Below, one piece after another: positions 50,888 through 62,520 of a stretch of 64,000 nucleotides of DNA. Position numbers and translations under genes: made by a program. The notes under the pieces were generated by a model. The model was not told the origin of the DNA. It was given only the letters and a program-made list of their open reading frames with translations, and made no database searches. Positions within the stretch are counted from its first letter, which is position 1. The number at the start of each line of letters is the position of its first letter. The DNA comes from Betaproteobacteria bacterium. Its GTDB lineage: Bacteria; Pseudomonadota; Gammaproteobacteria; Burkholderiales; Usitatibacteraceae. The DNA is taken from assembly GCA_016709665.1 (NCBI GenBank), contig JADJMI010000027.1:495553-559552 (forward strand). Reading direction: 5' to 3'.

Positions 50888-51474
50888 ACGCCCGTTCCCT
50901 GCTCGCCGCAGGCGCCCTCGCCCTCGCCGGCTGCGCCTCCACGACGCTCACCTCGCAGTGGGCCGATCCGGCCCTCGGCACCACGAAGTTCGACCGCATC
51001 GCGGTCGTCTTCCAGCACCCCGACGCCGCCTTCCGCCGCTCGCTCGAGGACGCGATGGCCGCCTCGATCCCGAATGCGACGCCCGGCTACCGCGCGATCG
51101 ACGACGCGGACATCCGCGACGAGAAGCGCACGGCCGACAGGCTCAAGGCCGCGCGGTTCGACGCGCTGGTGCTCATGCGCATCGTGAGCCTCGACAAGGA
51201 GGTCACCTACGTGCCCGCGACGATGCACGGGCCCGGGATGCCGTACGGTCGCATGCGCGGCGGCTGGGCCTACGGGTGGGGGCAGGTCTACGACCCGGGG
51301 TACCTGCGCACGGACCGGATCCTCACCGTGGGGACGAGCGTCTACTCCCTCGCGGACGAGAAACTCGTCTGGACGAGCCGCTCGGAGACCTTCAACCCCG
51401 GCGACATCCAGAAGCTCGTGAAGGACGTCGTCGAGGCCAATTCGAAGGCGGTCCGGAAGGAACTGGGGCGGTAG
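50884..51474 (+). CDS. Lipoprotein of unknown function (DUF4136-like)
   Basis: The 196-residue product has a lipoprotein signal with the lipobox LALAGC (cysteine near residue 17). The mature fold starts STTLTSQWADPALG, then FDRIAVVF and a C-terminal DIQKLVKDVVEANSKAVRKE. It resembles small periplasmic lipoproteins of the DUF4136 type. A Gly/Tyr/Met-rich insert (MPYGRMRGGWAYGWGQVY) lies in the middle. The ATG overlaps the diguanylate cyclase stop (ATGA), so the two are co-expressed. Confidence 0.7.
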   Translation: MNARSLLAAGALALAGCASTTLTSQWADPALGTTKFDRIAVVFQHPDAAFRRSLEDAMAASIPNATPGYRAIDDADIRDEKRTADRLKAARFDALVLMRIVSLDKEVTYVPATMHGPGMPYGRMRGGWAYGWGQVYDPGYLRTDRILTVGTSVYSLADEKLVWTSRSETFNPGDIQKLVKDVVEANSKAVRKELGR

Positions 51475-51497
51475 GGCGCCCGGCCCCGGAAATCCGC

Positions 51498-53152
51498 TCA
51501 GGCCGCCCGGGGACTCCGCCGACGCGCCCGACGGCGTGTCGAGCGGGAAGGACTCGTTGATGGCAAAGAGGGCCAGCATCAGGTCCTGAGCGTCGTCCAT
51601 CGGCCGCTCGGGCGCGAGGCCGAGCTGCACGATGCCGGCCTGGTGCAGCGAATGCACGGCCATGCAGGCCTGCGCGATGGCGTTGAGCGCGCGGCCCACC
51701 GCGAGGCCGCCGCGGATGGACTCGCCGAGCGTCGGGCCGTCGAGGTACTCGAGCGCGACGAAGCCGGCCGTGTCCGTCGAGCCCACCTCGTGGAGCGCCG
51801 CGACGTGCCGGTGCAGCACCGGCGGCGGAGCTTGCTAGTCCCTGAGAAAGCCGTCGAGGAATGCGGAGGCACCGAGGCAAGCCGCACCCAGCGGATCACT
51901 TCGACCGCCCCGAGCCCTCGGCCTTCGCAGGCCACGTCCGACGCGTTCGCCGCGGCCTGGCACTGGCGCTCGACCACGCGGCCGGGATCGAGGACGCTCG
52001 CCCGTCACGGGCCGTCCCGGCCGCACGGACGAGCGTTCGGTCAGCGGTCGCCGAGTCGACGTCGCCCGCCAACCGCGAGAGCAACGTGTTGGCAAGGAGC
52101 GCCTCGCGCACCTCGCCGATCCGCGCGAGGTCCGACGCGCCGCCGCCGCCGGTGCGTAGCCCCCGATCTCCACGATCGGAATGACCACGCCGTGGTCGGT
52201 ATCCGTGAGGCTCGAGCGCTGCCCGATGGCGAAGCGCGAGCCGGCCTCGACGGCCGTGGCCTCCGCGCAGGCGATGCTCCAGTGCAGGCTCTTGGCGCGT
52301 CCCTCCAGGCGCGGCGCGAGTTCGGCCGAAGGGCCGGCGATGCCCGGCACCAGGTGCCCGCCGACCGTGAGCCGCGCGACGATGACCTCGCCCGTGTGGA
52401 TGCCGCAGCCGATCGAGATGTCCATGGCGCGAGCGGTGGGCAGGTTCAAGTCGGCCCAGCGCTTGGCCAGCCGGGTGCCGCGGACGATGCCCAGGGCGGC
52501 GTCGATGGCGCGCCCCGCATGGCGGCGCGACTCCCCGGGCGTCTCCTCGAACAGCGCAACGAACTGGGTGGCATCGCCGCGGACGATCCAGCCGCCGGAT
52601 TCGAACACGGCCTCGCGTGCCTGGTGCCGAACTCGACGAGCATCCGGTCGAGCGACGTGGCGGGTGGCCTTGGCGAGGGAGACGAATTGCGAACCGTTTA
52701 TGACGGCGAGTACGGTGGCGCGCTTCGTCTCGAGGAGCGCTCCGGACGCTGTGCCGCGGGCCGGGGCCGCCGCGGGCGCGTGGGCGGCGCATGCCGGTCG
52801 GCATCTGAACCGCCGGCCGAGGCACCCAGGCGGGCGCGATTGGTGAGCGCGCCGCCCGGCTCGATGGCGAGGGCTTGCGCGAGCGTCGCCGGGTCGTGGG
52901 CCGGCACCAGGAAAATGAGGGGCACGTGCGCGCAGCGCACGTTGGAACGGATGGCGGCGGCCAATGCGAAGGCGCCCAGCCCGGCGATCTCGCAGTCGAT
53001 CAGGAAGAGGTCCGGCGGTTCGCCGCGAAGGGCCTCGAGCGCGCGCTGGCTTGCCGTCGACGGGCGCGACGGCGATTCCCGCCGCTGCCCAGGTGCTGGC
53101 GGCACCATTCGCGCAGGGACGCGTCCTGCTCGACGAGGAAGATACGCGGCAT
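51498..53152 (-). pseudogene. Broken receiver-cyclase-kinase signalling protein
   Basis: Pieces of one multidomain protein lie in several frames. From the start (ATG 53152, MPRIFLVEQDASLREW) come a receiver domain (PPDLFLIDCEIAGLGAFALA), a class III nucleotide cyclase-like domain (SIGCGIHTGEVIVARLTVGG) and the N-lobe and hinge of a protein kinase-like domain (FVALEYLDGPTLGE, MAVHSLHQAGIVQL). At least four frame changes are needed. The kinase catalytic loop and most of the C-lobe are missing before the stop near 51498. That loss cannot be an indel error alone, so real decay is likely. Confidence 0.65.
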
Positions 53153-53327
53153 TTGGGGGAAGAAGCTGCCGAAAGATGCAGTCTAGCGCGGCGGTCGTGA
53201 CGAATCGCCCCGCGGCGGTGCGGGCGCGGCCCGCCTTTCGTTACGGTTGAAATGAAGCGCGCCGGTCAGGGGAACCGGCCCGGGACGCGCACCGTTCAGC
53301 CGTCACCCGGCCCGGCCGCGCGAACCG

Positions 53328-54083
53328 CTAATCCCGGCCCCGCGCGGCCACGGCGACTCGGCCATTCCGACCCGAGGGACATTCCGGATCGTCCAGTCGG
53401 CGCGGACGCGCGAGGCACTCGCGGGGCGTCACGCGGGCGAGCCCCGCGCGCTCGAAGGCGATCTCGAAGCTGTCGACGGGCAGCCCCAAGCCCTCGCCCT
53501 CGCCCTTCAGCACGGCTTCCTTCGCCACCCAGTAGCGGAAGAACGCCGGCACCTGCCGATGCGCGGGCAGGCCCAGAAGGACTTCGGAATTCGGGGCCGC
53601 GAACGTCGATCGGGCGAGCTGAAAGGATGCCAGGTCGGGCCGCACCCGTTCCAGGTCGACGCCGATCTCGCGTCCGTCGCCCACGGCGAGGACGGCCCGG
53701 TGCTCCGAATGGCTCAGGTTGAACGACAGGCGCCGGCCGTGCGGTCCGGCCACGACCGGCTTTCCGTGCGGCTGCGCGTCGAAGCGCAAGTCGGTCGCTT
53801 CCAGGCCGAGATGCCTCGCGAGGATGTGGCGAAGGACCCCGTGGGCCACCACGAACCGCTCGCGCAGCAAGGGGAACGCGAATCGGGCGGCTCGAGAACG
53901 CTCGTCCGGCGAAAGGAAGCGGGCGCACTGTGCCCGTGTCGCCTCGTCGACGTCCAGTTCGAAGGACCAGAGGCACACTTCGCCCGGTTGAACCTCCAGG
54001 GACCCGGTGCGGGACAGCAGGGATGCCGGTTGGATCGCGACGACGGGATCGGGTGTCGTCGATCCGATCTCACGGGATGTCAT
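53328..54083 (-). CDS. Sfp-type 4'-phosphopantetheinyl transferase
   Basis: This enzyme loads the phosphopantetheine arm onto the ACP and PCP domains of the adjacent PKS-NRPS. The ATG at 54083 gives about 251 residues. The magnesium motif GVDLERVRPD and the catalytic segment RYWVAKEAVLKGEGEGLGLP (WxxKEA..K) are intact, as is FNLSHSEHRAVLAVGDG. The expected C-terminal WTIRNVP segment reads in another frame near 53400, hinting at a pair of compensating indels. It is the last gene of the cluster. Confidence 0.9.
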   Translation of the reverse strand: MTSREIGSTTPDPVVAIQPASLLSRTGSLEVQPGEVCLWSFELDVDEATRAQCARFLSPDERSRAARFAFPLLRERFVVAHGVLRHILARHLGLEATDLRFDAQPHGKPVVAGPHGRRLSFNLSHSEHRAVLAVGDGREIGVDLERVRPDLASFQLARSTFAAPNSEVLLGLPAHRQVPAFFRYWVAKEAVLKGEGEGLGLPVDSFEIAFERAGLARVTPRECLARPRRLDDPECPSGRNGRVAVAARGRD

Positions 54084-54985
54084 GGAACTCGATGTCGTCG
54101 CCTTCGCCTGCGGGCTCCGACTTCGCGCCGACGGCGAATGGGGTGCTTTCCACCACTGCGTCACCAGGCGGAAGAGTTGCGCCCGCTGCGCTCCGTGCTG
54201 AACGTGGTCGACGCCAACGAGGTATTCGAGCTGGAGCCGATCGCCGAAGGCGAGGCGAGAAACGCGTCGAGCACCTGCTCGCGGTAGTTGTGCCGGTCCT
54301 CGACGCCGCTGGTGAGGGCGATGAGGAAGCGCACGCCCTGGGCGAGCGCCGCGCGATAGCCGCTTTCGAGAATCGCGTGAACCTCCCGGCTGCGCAAAGT
54401 TAAGGCGCGAGGCCGCTGTCTCACGGTCGTTGCCGAAGAGGTTGGCGGCCAGCCGACGCACCCGCGCGTTGCGCCCCGCGATCACGTTGTACCAGACCTT
54501 CGGCCGGAAGAGTCGCGGCAGGTAGTGGTGAAAATAGTAGCGCCGCGTCCGGGGCGTGGAGGGATCGAACAGGGCCAGGCCGACCACGCGCGGATCCTTG
54601 CCCGCATAGACCAGCGAATGGTCGGCACCGGAGCACAGGCCCATCAGCACGACGCGGTCAAACCGCCGCGCGGATTCAAGCCAGTCGAGAGCCTCGTGGA
54701 TGTCCGCCATGGCGCCATCGACAGGGGCGAGCCCGTCGGCACGCGCCGGGCTGTCGCCGATGCCGGAAAGGTCGAAACGCAGGACGGCGTGTCCGCGGGC
54801 CGCGAGCGCCCGGGCAAGCAGCACGGACATGCGTCCGGGGCCGACGCGATGAATGATGCCCGCATTGAGCAGCACGATCGCGGGACGCCCCGGTGCGGCG
54901 GCGGGGTCGACAGGCTCGGTGAGAATGTCGACGAGGACCGGCGCGGTCCCAGCAAGAACACCTGCTCCGGAGACCTGCCCGTCAT
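54070..54985 (-). CDS. Alpha/beta hydrolase 1 of the PKS-NRPS cluster (frameshifted)
   Basis: The likely start (MTGRSPEQVFLLGP) overlaps the stop of hydrolase 2. The main body is in another frame: IVLLNAGIIHRVGPGRMSVL, the nucleophile elbow GLCSGADHSLVYAG and RFDLSGIGDSPARADG. Two or three more indels occur at about 54390, 54270 and 54140. The end (DDIEFHDIP) overlaps the PPTase start. It resembles one of the paired hydrolases also known from exosortase loci. Here a role in product release or editing is inferred. Confidence 0.75.
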
Positions 54986-55748
54986 GGGAACCACGCCGTG
55001 ATCCGCCTGAGTACGTCGACGGGCACCGCGCCCGGACGGAAATTCGCATCGTTCAGCCAGATGGGCGGAGACGGGATGCATTCGACCTCCGCGCCTTCCG
55101 CGAACATCGCGCGAAGGTCCCGGCACGCGACCTCGCTCCCGGAGACGACGATCCGCGCGGGCACCGCCAGTTTCGGCACCAGCGCCCGGAGGTCGATGGC
55201 TTCGATCTCGCCCGCGAGCGCGGGCGTCAGAGCGAAGCCATCGATCTCGAGCGTGCCTTCGGCAGCGCGATGTTCGGGCGCGGGTGCCTGCCCTGAGAGG
55301 CGATCCGTTCAAGCTCGCGAAGGTAGGCTTCGCCCGAGCACACCGGATCCCACAGGCCGAGCGAATCGGCGATCCCGGGCTTGCGCGCCACGAGGCTCGC
55401 CGCCAGCGACGCGCCCAGGCGCAGGCCGATCACGCCGACCCGTTCCGCCCCGGCCGTATCCCGCAGTTCCCCGATCGCCCGCTCGATGTCGTCCTGCCAG
55501 CCGGCGAGGGTCGCCTCGTGCAGTTCGCCCGCCGAGTCGCCCGTCCCGTAATAGTCGAATCGAAGGACGTCGACGCCGACCCCCGCCAGCTGGTGCGCCA
55601 GTTGGCGCATCGCGCGATGCGCGCTCAGGTACTCGTCGCCCCATGCCGGACACAGGACGACGGCGCGCCGCTGCGCGCGGCCCGCGTGCGCGGGCGCATA
55701 CATGCCGAAGAGCCGGTGCGGGCCGGTCCCGAAGAACATCGGCGTCAT
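54982..55748 (-). CDS. Alpha/beta hydrolase 2 of the PKS-NRPS cluster (frameshifted)
   Basis: The start MTPMFFGTGPHRLFGMYAPA is followed by the conserved PAWGDEYLSAHRAMRQLAHQ and RFDYYGTGDSAGE. The frame changes near 55265 and resumes with EGTLEIDGFALTPALAGEIE and ends RRITAWFP. The nucleophile elbow (GVIGLRLGASLAASLV) has Arg-Leu-Gly where a serine is expected (GxSxG), so the usual nucleophile is not obvious. The ATG overlaps the NRPS stop. A release or editing role is inferred from position. Confidence 0.75.
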
Positions 55749-58700
55749 GGCGAGGTCCCGGGCCGCGCGGCCGCCACCTGCCGCAGGCTCTGGAAGAACA
55801 GGGCGCGAGGATCCAGGCGCCATCCGGTCTTGCGTTCGACGACCGAGGCCACTTGCAGGGCGAGCAGCGAATGCCCCCCCAGCTCGAAGAAGTTGTCGTG
55901 TGCCCCCACGCGCTCGATCTTCAGGGCGTCGCGCCAGGCCTCGGCCAGAAGCTGCTCGAGGCCGGGCGCGGGCGGCTCGGCGCTCGCCTCGGCGCGCCGC
56001 GTTCCCTGGAATGGATCAGGCAACGCCGCCCGGTCGGTCTTGCCGTTCGGCGTGGAAGGTATCGCCTCGAGGGCGACGAACACCGACGGCACCATGTAAT
56101 CCGGCAGTTGCTTGCGCACGAAGCCGCGGATCTCGCTGGCGGTGGGCTCCCCGCCGGCCACGTAGACCAGGTAGGCGACGAGCCGCAGGTCGCCCGGCGA
56201 AGCTTCCCGTGCGAGCACGACGCACTGCCGGACAGCCTCGTGCGCGGCGAGCACGGCCTCGATTTCCCAGTTCGATGCGGAAGCCGCGCACCTTCACCTG
56301 GTGGTCGCGCCGGCCGAGGTACTCGAGTTGGCCGTCGGCGAGGAATCGCACGATGTCGCCCGTGCGATAGAGGCGACGCCGTCCGACGCCGGGCAAGTCG
56401 AGCGTCACGAACTTCTCGGCCGTGAGCTCGGGCCGGTTGCGATAGCCGCGCGCGAGCCCGTCTCCGCCGATGCACAGCTCGCCCCCGACGCCGATCGGCG
56501 CGGGCAGGCCCGAGGGCTCGAGCACGAACACCTGCGTGTTCGCGATGGGCCGGCCGATCGGGATCGCCCGGGACGCATCCCGCACCCGGGCGAGCGTCGA
56601 CCAGATGGTCGTCTCGGTCGGGCCGTACATGTTCCAGAGCTCGCCGCGCGTCTGAGGGAGCTTCTCGGCGAGCTCGCGTGGGAGCGCCTCCCCGCCGCAC
56701 AGCATCTTGAGTCCCGGCCGGCCCTGCCAGCCGCTTTCGAGCAGCATCCGCCATGTCGCGGGCGTCGCCTGCAGCACGCTCGCGCCGCTGCTTTCGAGGA
56801 GTTCCGCCAGGCGCGCGCCGTCCGTCGCCGTCGCGCGGCTCGCGAGGACGACGGTGCCTCCGCACGTGAGCGGACCGTGGATCTCCAGGCCGGCGATGTC
56901 GAACGACAGCGTGGTGACCGACACGAACCGGTCGGCTTCGCCGAGCCCCGGCTCGCGCTGCATCGAGCCCAGGAAGTTCACGACCGAGCGATGCTCGATC
57001 TCCACGCCCTTGGGCCGCCCGGTCGATCCGGACGTGTAGATGACGTAGGCGAGGTTGTCCGCGGCGGGTTCGCCGGCCAGGTCGTCCTCCGGCCATGGCG
57101 CAAGCTCGGCCGCGTCCCGGTCGAGGCAGACGGCCCGCACGCCGGCCGGCAGCGCGGACGCGAGGCTCTCCTGCGTGACCACCGCCGCGAGCGCCGCGTC
57201 CGCGATCATGTAGTCGATGCGGTCCTTCGGGAACGCCGGATCCAGCGGCACGTAGGCGCCGCCAGCCTTGAGGATGCCCAGCAGCGCGACGACCATGCCG
57301 GGCGTGCGCTCCATCCACACGCCCACGAGCGATTCGGCGCCGACGCCCAGCGCGCGCAGGTGGCGCGCGAGGCGGTTGGCCCGCGCGTTCAGCTCGCCAT
57401 AGCTGAGCCGCTCGTCCTCGAACTGCACCGCGACGGCCTGCGGCGAGCGCGCGACCTGGGCCTCGAAGAGCCCGTGCACGGTCTCGGCCGCGGGCACGTC
57501 ATTCGCGGCGCCGGTGCCCTCGCGCGCAAGGCGCCCGACCTCCTCGTCCCCGAGCATCGCCAGGTCGTCGACGCGCGCGTCCGGTCTCGCCACGAAGCCC
57601 TCGAGCAGGCGGCGGTAGTGCCCGGCCATGCGCTCGATGGTCGAGGCGTCGAAGAGGTCGGTGTTGTACTCGAAGAACGTCCAAAGCCCGTCGTCGAGGT
57701 CGAAGACATCGAGCGCGATGTCGAAGCGCGCGGTCGTCCCGGGCGAGGAAATCACCTCGGCCTCGAGTCCCGGCAGTTCGAGGCGCGTCTGGAATTCGCT
57801 CTGCAGCCCGAACACCACCTGGAAGAGCGGCGTGTGGGCGAGCTCGCGCTGCCTCACGAGCGCGTCGACCAGCATGTCGAAGGGCATGGCCTGGTGCCGG
57901 TACGCCCCCAGGGCGAAGTCGCGCACCGGGCGATCACCGTCGAGACCGTCGGCTCGCCCGAGAGATCCGCGCGAAGGACGATGCTGTTGGCGAAGAAGCC
58001 GATGACGTGCTCGACTTCGGCGCGATGGCGATTGGCGATCGCCGTGCCGACTCGAAATCGGCCTGGCGGCTGTGCCGGTAGAGCAGCACCTGAAACGCCG
58101 AGAGCAGCGTCGCGAACAGCGTCGCCTGCTGCGCGCGCGCGAGCGTCTTCAGGTCCGCGGCGAGCTCGACCGGCAGGCGCACCGCGAGGCGCGCGCCGGC
58201 GGCCGTCTGCATCGACGGGCGCGGACGGTCGGTCGGCAGCGCGAGCACCGGCGGCATACCGGCCAGGCGGCGAAGCCAGAAGGCACGGTGTTCGTCCAGC
58301 GCGCCGCGCGCGAGCCAGCCGCGCTCCCATTCGACATAGTCGAGGTACTGGACCGCGAGCGGGGGAAGCGCAGGCGCCCTGCCCGTCGCGTGCGCGGAGT
58401 AGAGCGCCTGGAACTCCCGGAGCAGGATGCCGACCGAGAGGCCGTCGCCGATGATGTGGTCGAGCACGAAGAAGAAGACGTGCTCCTCGTCGGCGAGCCT
58501 CACCAGCATCGCGTGCAGCAGCGGCGCACAGGCCAGGTCGAAGGGGCGCCCCGCGATCGCCGCCGTCTCGCGCGCGAGCGCGGCTTCGCGCGCCTCGCCC
58601 GCCAGGTGGCCCAGGTCGACCCGCTCGATCCGCACGCGGGCGTCCGGGTCGATCGTGCAGCGCGGCGCGCCCTCCACCGAAAGGAAGCGCATGCGCAGGC

Positions 58701-59087
58701 ATTCGTGCCGCGCAACCAGGTCCGCCAGGACGCGCTCGAGCGCCGCGACGTCCAGGCGCCCTTCATCCGGATCCCGTCGGGCATGTTGTAGGCGACGGTA
58801 GCCGGGTCCATCTGCTTGATGAACCAGATTCGCTGCTGCATGTGCGAGACGGGCATGGCCGCCGTGCGCGGCACCGTCGCGATGGGTTCGTCCGCCGGGG
58901 CCGCCGCCGCCGGGCCGCCGCCCTCCCGCAATCGCGTCTTGATCTCGTCCTTGCGCCCGGCGATCTCCGCCCGCAGCGTGTCGGTCAAGGCGCCCCGCGG
59001 CGCGTTGACCGACAGCTTCTCCCCGTCCAGGGCCAGGCGGATGTCGAGCGCCTGCAACCGGGCGAAAAGGTCGGCGAGCTCGCTCAC
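55745..59087 (-). CDS. NRPS module 2: docking-C-A(Gly)-PCP (four frameshifts)
   Basis: The GTG at 59087 overlaps the end of module 1. The N-terminus (LADLFARLQALDIRLALDGE) is a TubC-like docking domain. The C domain has VLDHIIGDGLS, so the first His of HHxxxDG is Asp while the second His remains. The A domain shows YVIYTSGSTGRPKG, MYGPTETTIW and YRTGD. The hand-aligned code D-I-L-Q-L-G-M-I-W-K is the known glycine pattern with one change. The PCP is intact (DNFFELGGHSLLA). Frame breaks lie near 58757, 58050, 57930 and 56260. No thioesterase follows the PCP. Confidence 0.88.
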
Positions 59088-62000
59088 AGGGTCAGTTCCT
59101 CACGGGGTTGGTCGAGGTACGCCGCCTGGGCGGCCACGGTAGTGTGCCGGAAGAGCTCCGCCATCGGCAGGTCGTGCCCGAGCCGCGTGCGCAGCGCCGA
59201 GTGCACCTTCACAAGCAGGAGGGAATGCCCGCCCAGCTCGAAGAAATCGTCGTCGCGCCCGATGCCCTCGGCACCGAGCACCTCGGCCCAGATGCCGGCC
59301 AGCATCCGCTCGGTGTCCGTGGCGGGCAGCGCGCCGCGACGCTCACCTCCGGCTAACGCCCCTTGCGGCGCCGGCAGCGCCGCGCCGTCGACCTTGCCGT
59401 TCGCGGTGAGGGGCAGCGCGTCGAGCGGCACGAACGCCGAGGGCACCATGTACGCGGGCAGCGCCTCGGCAAGCCGGGCACGTATTGCGGGCAGGTCGGT
59501 CTTGCCGGCCGCTACCAGGTAGGCCACGAGCCGCCGGTCTCCCGGGGTGTCCTCCCGCACGACGACGACGCTCTGGCGCACGGACTCGCAGCGGCCGAGC
59601 ACCGCCTCGATCTCGCCCAGCTCGATGCGGAAGCCGCGGATCTTCACCTGCAGATCGATGCGCCCGAGGTACTCGAGCTCCCCCGACGCCCGCCGCCGTG
59701 CCAGGTCCCCGGTGCGGTAGAGCCGCTCGCCGGGAACGAAGGGGTCCGGCACGAAACGCGCCGCAGTGAGGTCGGGCCGCTCGAGGTATCCCGCGCGCGA
59801 GGCCCGGGCCGCCGACGTACATCTCGCCCATCACGCCGGGCGGCGTGGGCTCCAGGGCGGCGTCGAGGACGTGCACGCGCAGGTCGCCGATGGGCTCGCC
59901 GATCACGCTGCCCTGGGCGCCGTCGAGGTCCTCGAGGCCAATAGGCCGGTAGGTGACGTGAACGCATGTCTCGGTGATGCCGTACATGTTGACCAGCCGC
60001 GGCTTCTCGTCGCCGTGCCGGTCGAACCAGGTCCGCAACGTTTGAAGCTCGAGCGCTTCCCCGCCGAAAATCACGCAGCGCAGGCTCGTCGGCCGCGCGG
60101 CGCCGATGGCGGCGTCCGCCTGCATGAGCTGGCCGAAGGCCGACGGGGTCTGGTTGAGCACGGTCACGCGCTCGTCCTCCAGCAACTGCCGGAACGCGTC
60201 CGGGGCGCGCGTCGTCGCCTGCGGCACGACGACGAGCCGGCCACCGTAGAGCAGTGCGCCCCACAGTTCCCAGACCGAGAAATCGAAGGCGACGGAGTGG
60301 AACAGGGTCCACACGTCGTCGGGCCCGAAGCCGAACCAGCGCTGCGTGGCGGTGAAGAGGCGCTGCACCGCGCGATGCGCCAGCATCGCTCCCCTTGGGC
60401 CGGCCGGTCGACCCGGAGGTGTAGATCACGTAGGCCAGGTCGTCCGGCGCGTTGCACGGCGCCGGGTCGGTGTCGGGACGGTCGGCGAGCACCTCGTCGA
60501 CGACGATGGCGACCCCGTCGTATCCCGGCAGCCGGGCCTCGAGGCCGCGCTGCGTGACGAGCACCCGCACCTTGGCATCGGCGAGCATGAAGGCGACGCG
60601 ATCCGGCGGGTAGGCGAGATCGATCGGTACATAGGCCCCGCCGGCCTTCACGATGGCGACAAGGCCCACGACCAGGTCGATCGACGGCTCGCAGCAGAGG
60701 CCGACCAGCGCTTCGCGTCCGACGCCCGCCTCACGCAGGCGATGCGCCAGGCGGTTGGCGCGGCGGTTGAGTTCCGCATAGCTCAGCTGCGTGCCGGCGA
60801 AGGAAAGTGCGATCGCCTCGGGACTGCGGCGCACCTGCTCCTCGAAACGCTCGGGCAATGTCCAGGCCGGGCCGTCGCTCCCCACTACCGCGCCGGCGCC
60901 CTCGATCAGCGCGAGTCGTTCGGCGCCCGATAGCAGCGCGAAGCCGCCCAGGGTACCGCCCGGATCGGCGACGATGCCTTCGAGCACGTTGCGAAGGTGC
61001 CCGGCCAGGCGCGCGATCGTGCTTTCGTCGAAGAGATCCGCGTCGTACTTGAAATGCAGCGCGAGCGGGCCCGCGATGTCGATCACCTCGAGCGTCAGCA
61101 CGAATTGGCCCAGCTGCTGCGCGAGCGCGAACTGTCGCAGGCGCAAGCCGCCGAAATCGACCGATCCCGCCGACGCCGTCGGCATCAGCATGGGCGCGAG
61201 CGCGCGCAGGCGCTCGAAGTTCTGGAGCACGAACATGGTCTCGAACAGCGGCGAGCGTCCCGGGTCCCTCGCCGGATGCAGCGCCTCGACGACCCGGGGG
61301 AACGGGCAGTCCTGGGCCTCGAGCGCGTCGAGCAGGGTCCGGCGCACCTGGGCGAGCAGCTCGCGCAGGGACATCCCGGCGTCCAGCCGCGAGCGCAGCG
61401 CCACGGTGTTCACGAAGTCGCCGACCACGCGCGTGGTCTAGGGCCTGTCCCGGCCGAAGGTCGGCGTGCCGACGATGACGTCCTGCGTCCCGGTGTACCG
61501 GAACAGCAGGGTCTTGAACGCCGCGAGCAGCACCACGTAGAGCGTGGTCGACTCGTTGCGCGCGAGCTGGCGCAGCCCGTCGCTCAGCCCCGCATCGAGC
61601 GAGACCGCGAGCGTGGCCGCCCGTGTCGACCGTCTCGCCTGGCGGCGACGATCCGCCGGCAGCTCGATGCGCGCGCGCGGCTCCGCGAGCTGCGTCCGCC
61701 AGTAATCGACGAGGCGCCGGCCTTCGGGCCCCTCGAGCATCTGCGACTGCCAGCGCGTGAAATCGGCGTAATCCGTCTCGGCGCGTGCGAGACCTGCCGC
61801 CGGCCCGCCGGTGGCCTCGGCGTAGAGCGAACGCAGCTCGTCGAGCAATTGCATCTGCGACAGGCCGTCGACCGCGATGTGGTGCGCGGTGACCAGCAGC
61901 ACGTGGTCGGCGTCCGCGAGCCAGAAGAGGTCGGCGCGCAGGACAGGCCCCTTCTCCAGGTCGAAGGGCTGGCGGTAGGCCGCCTCGACGCGCCGGCGCA

Positions 62001-62456
62001 GTTCGTCCTCGTCGATGCCGGAACGTCGTGGACGTCCAGCGCGGCGACGCCGTTGCCGGCGATGCGCTGGACCGGCAGGCCGGCCACGACGGGATAGGTC
62101 GTGCGCAGGATCGCGTGGCGGTCGACCAGCGCCTGCAGCGCCTGGCGCAGGGCGGCCACGTTGACGGGCGATACGACGCGCGCGCTGAACGCCACGTTGT
62201 ACGCGGCGCTCGCCGGATCCTCGCGGTGCACGAGCCAGAGGGAACGCTGGTTGTACGACAGGTCGCACGTGGTCTCGCGCTCCGCCGCCTCCGTCCGCAG
62301 AGAGGCGAGCACGTCGTCGCGCCGCGCGCCCAGCTCCGCGCGCAGCTCCGGCGTGAGCGCCCCCTGGGGCCCCCGGAAGCGCAGGCGGTCGCCCTCGAAC
62401 CACAGCGCCACGCCGCGCGCGAGGAGATCCTGTACCAGGTCGCCGGCGGCTCTCAT
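59084..62456 (-). CDS. NRPS module 1: docking-C-A(Thr)-PCP (four frameshifts)
   Basis: The ATG at 62456 has GGAGG upstream. A TubC-like docking domain (LVQDLLARGVALWFEGDRLR) is followed by a C domain with intact HHIAVDG. The A domain has YVIYTSGSTGRPKG and MYGITETCVH. The hand-aligned code D-F-W-N-I-G-M-V-H-K equals the textbook threonine code. The PCP has DDDFFELGGHSLLL. Frame breaks lie near 62025, 61440, 60385 and 59800. It would take the acyl chain from the upstream PKS and add threonine. Confidence 0.9.
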
Positions 62457-62520
62457 CGTCCCGCGCCCTCCTGGCGGGAGTGCGGACCGAAGCGTCGGCA
62501 CGGACTTGCGCGGAAGGCGG

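Noticed and set aside
53328..55049. A single 573-residue fusion of hydrolase and phosphopantetheinyl transferase
   Set aside because: The join is created by frameshifts in the hydrolase. The hydrolase end (DDIEFHDIP, stop 54070) and the transferase start (54083) are separate and overlap in different frames.
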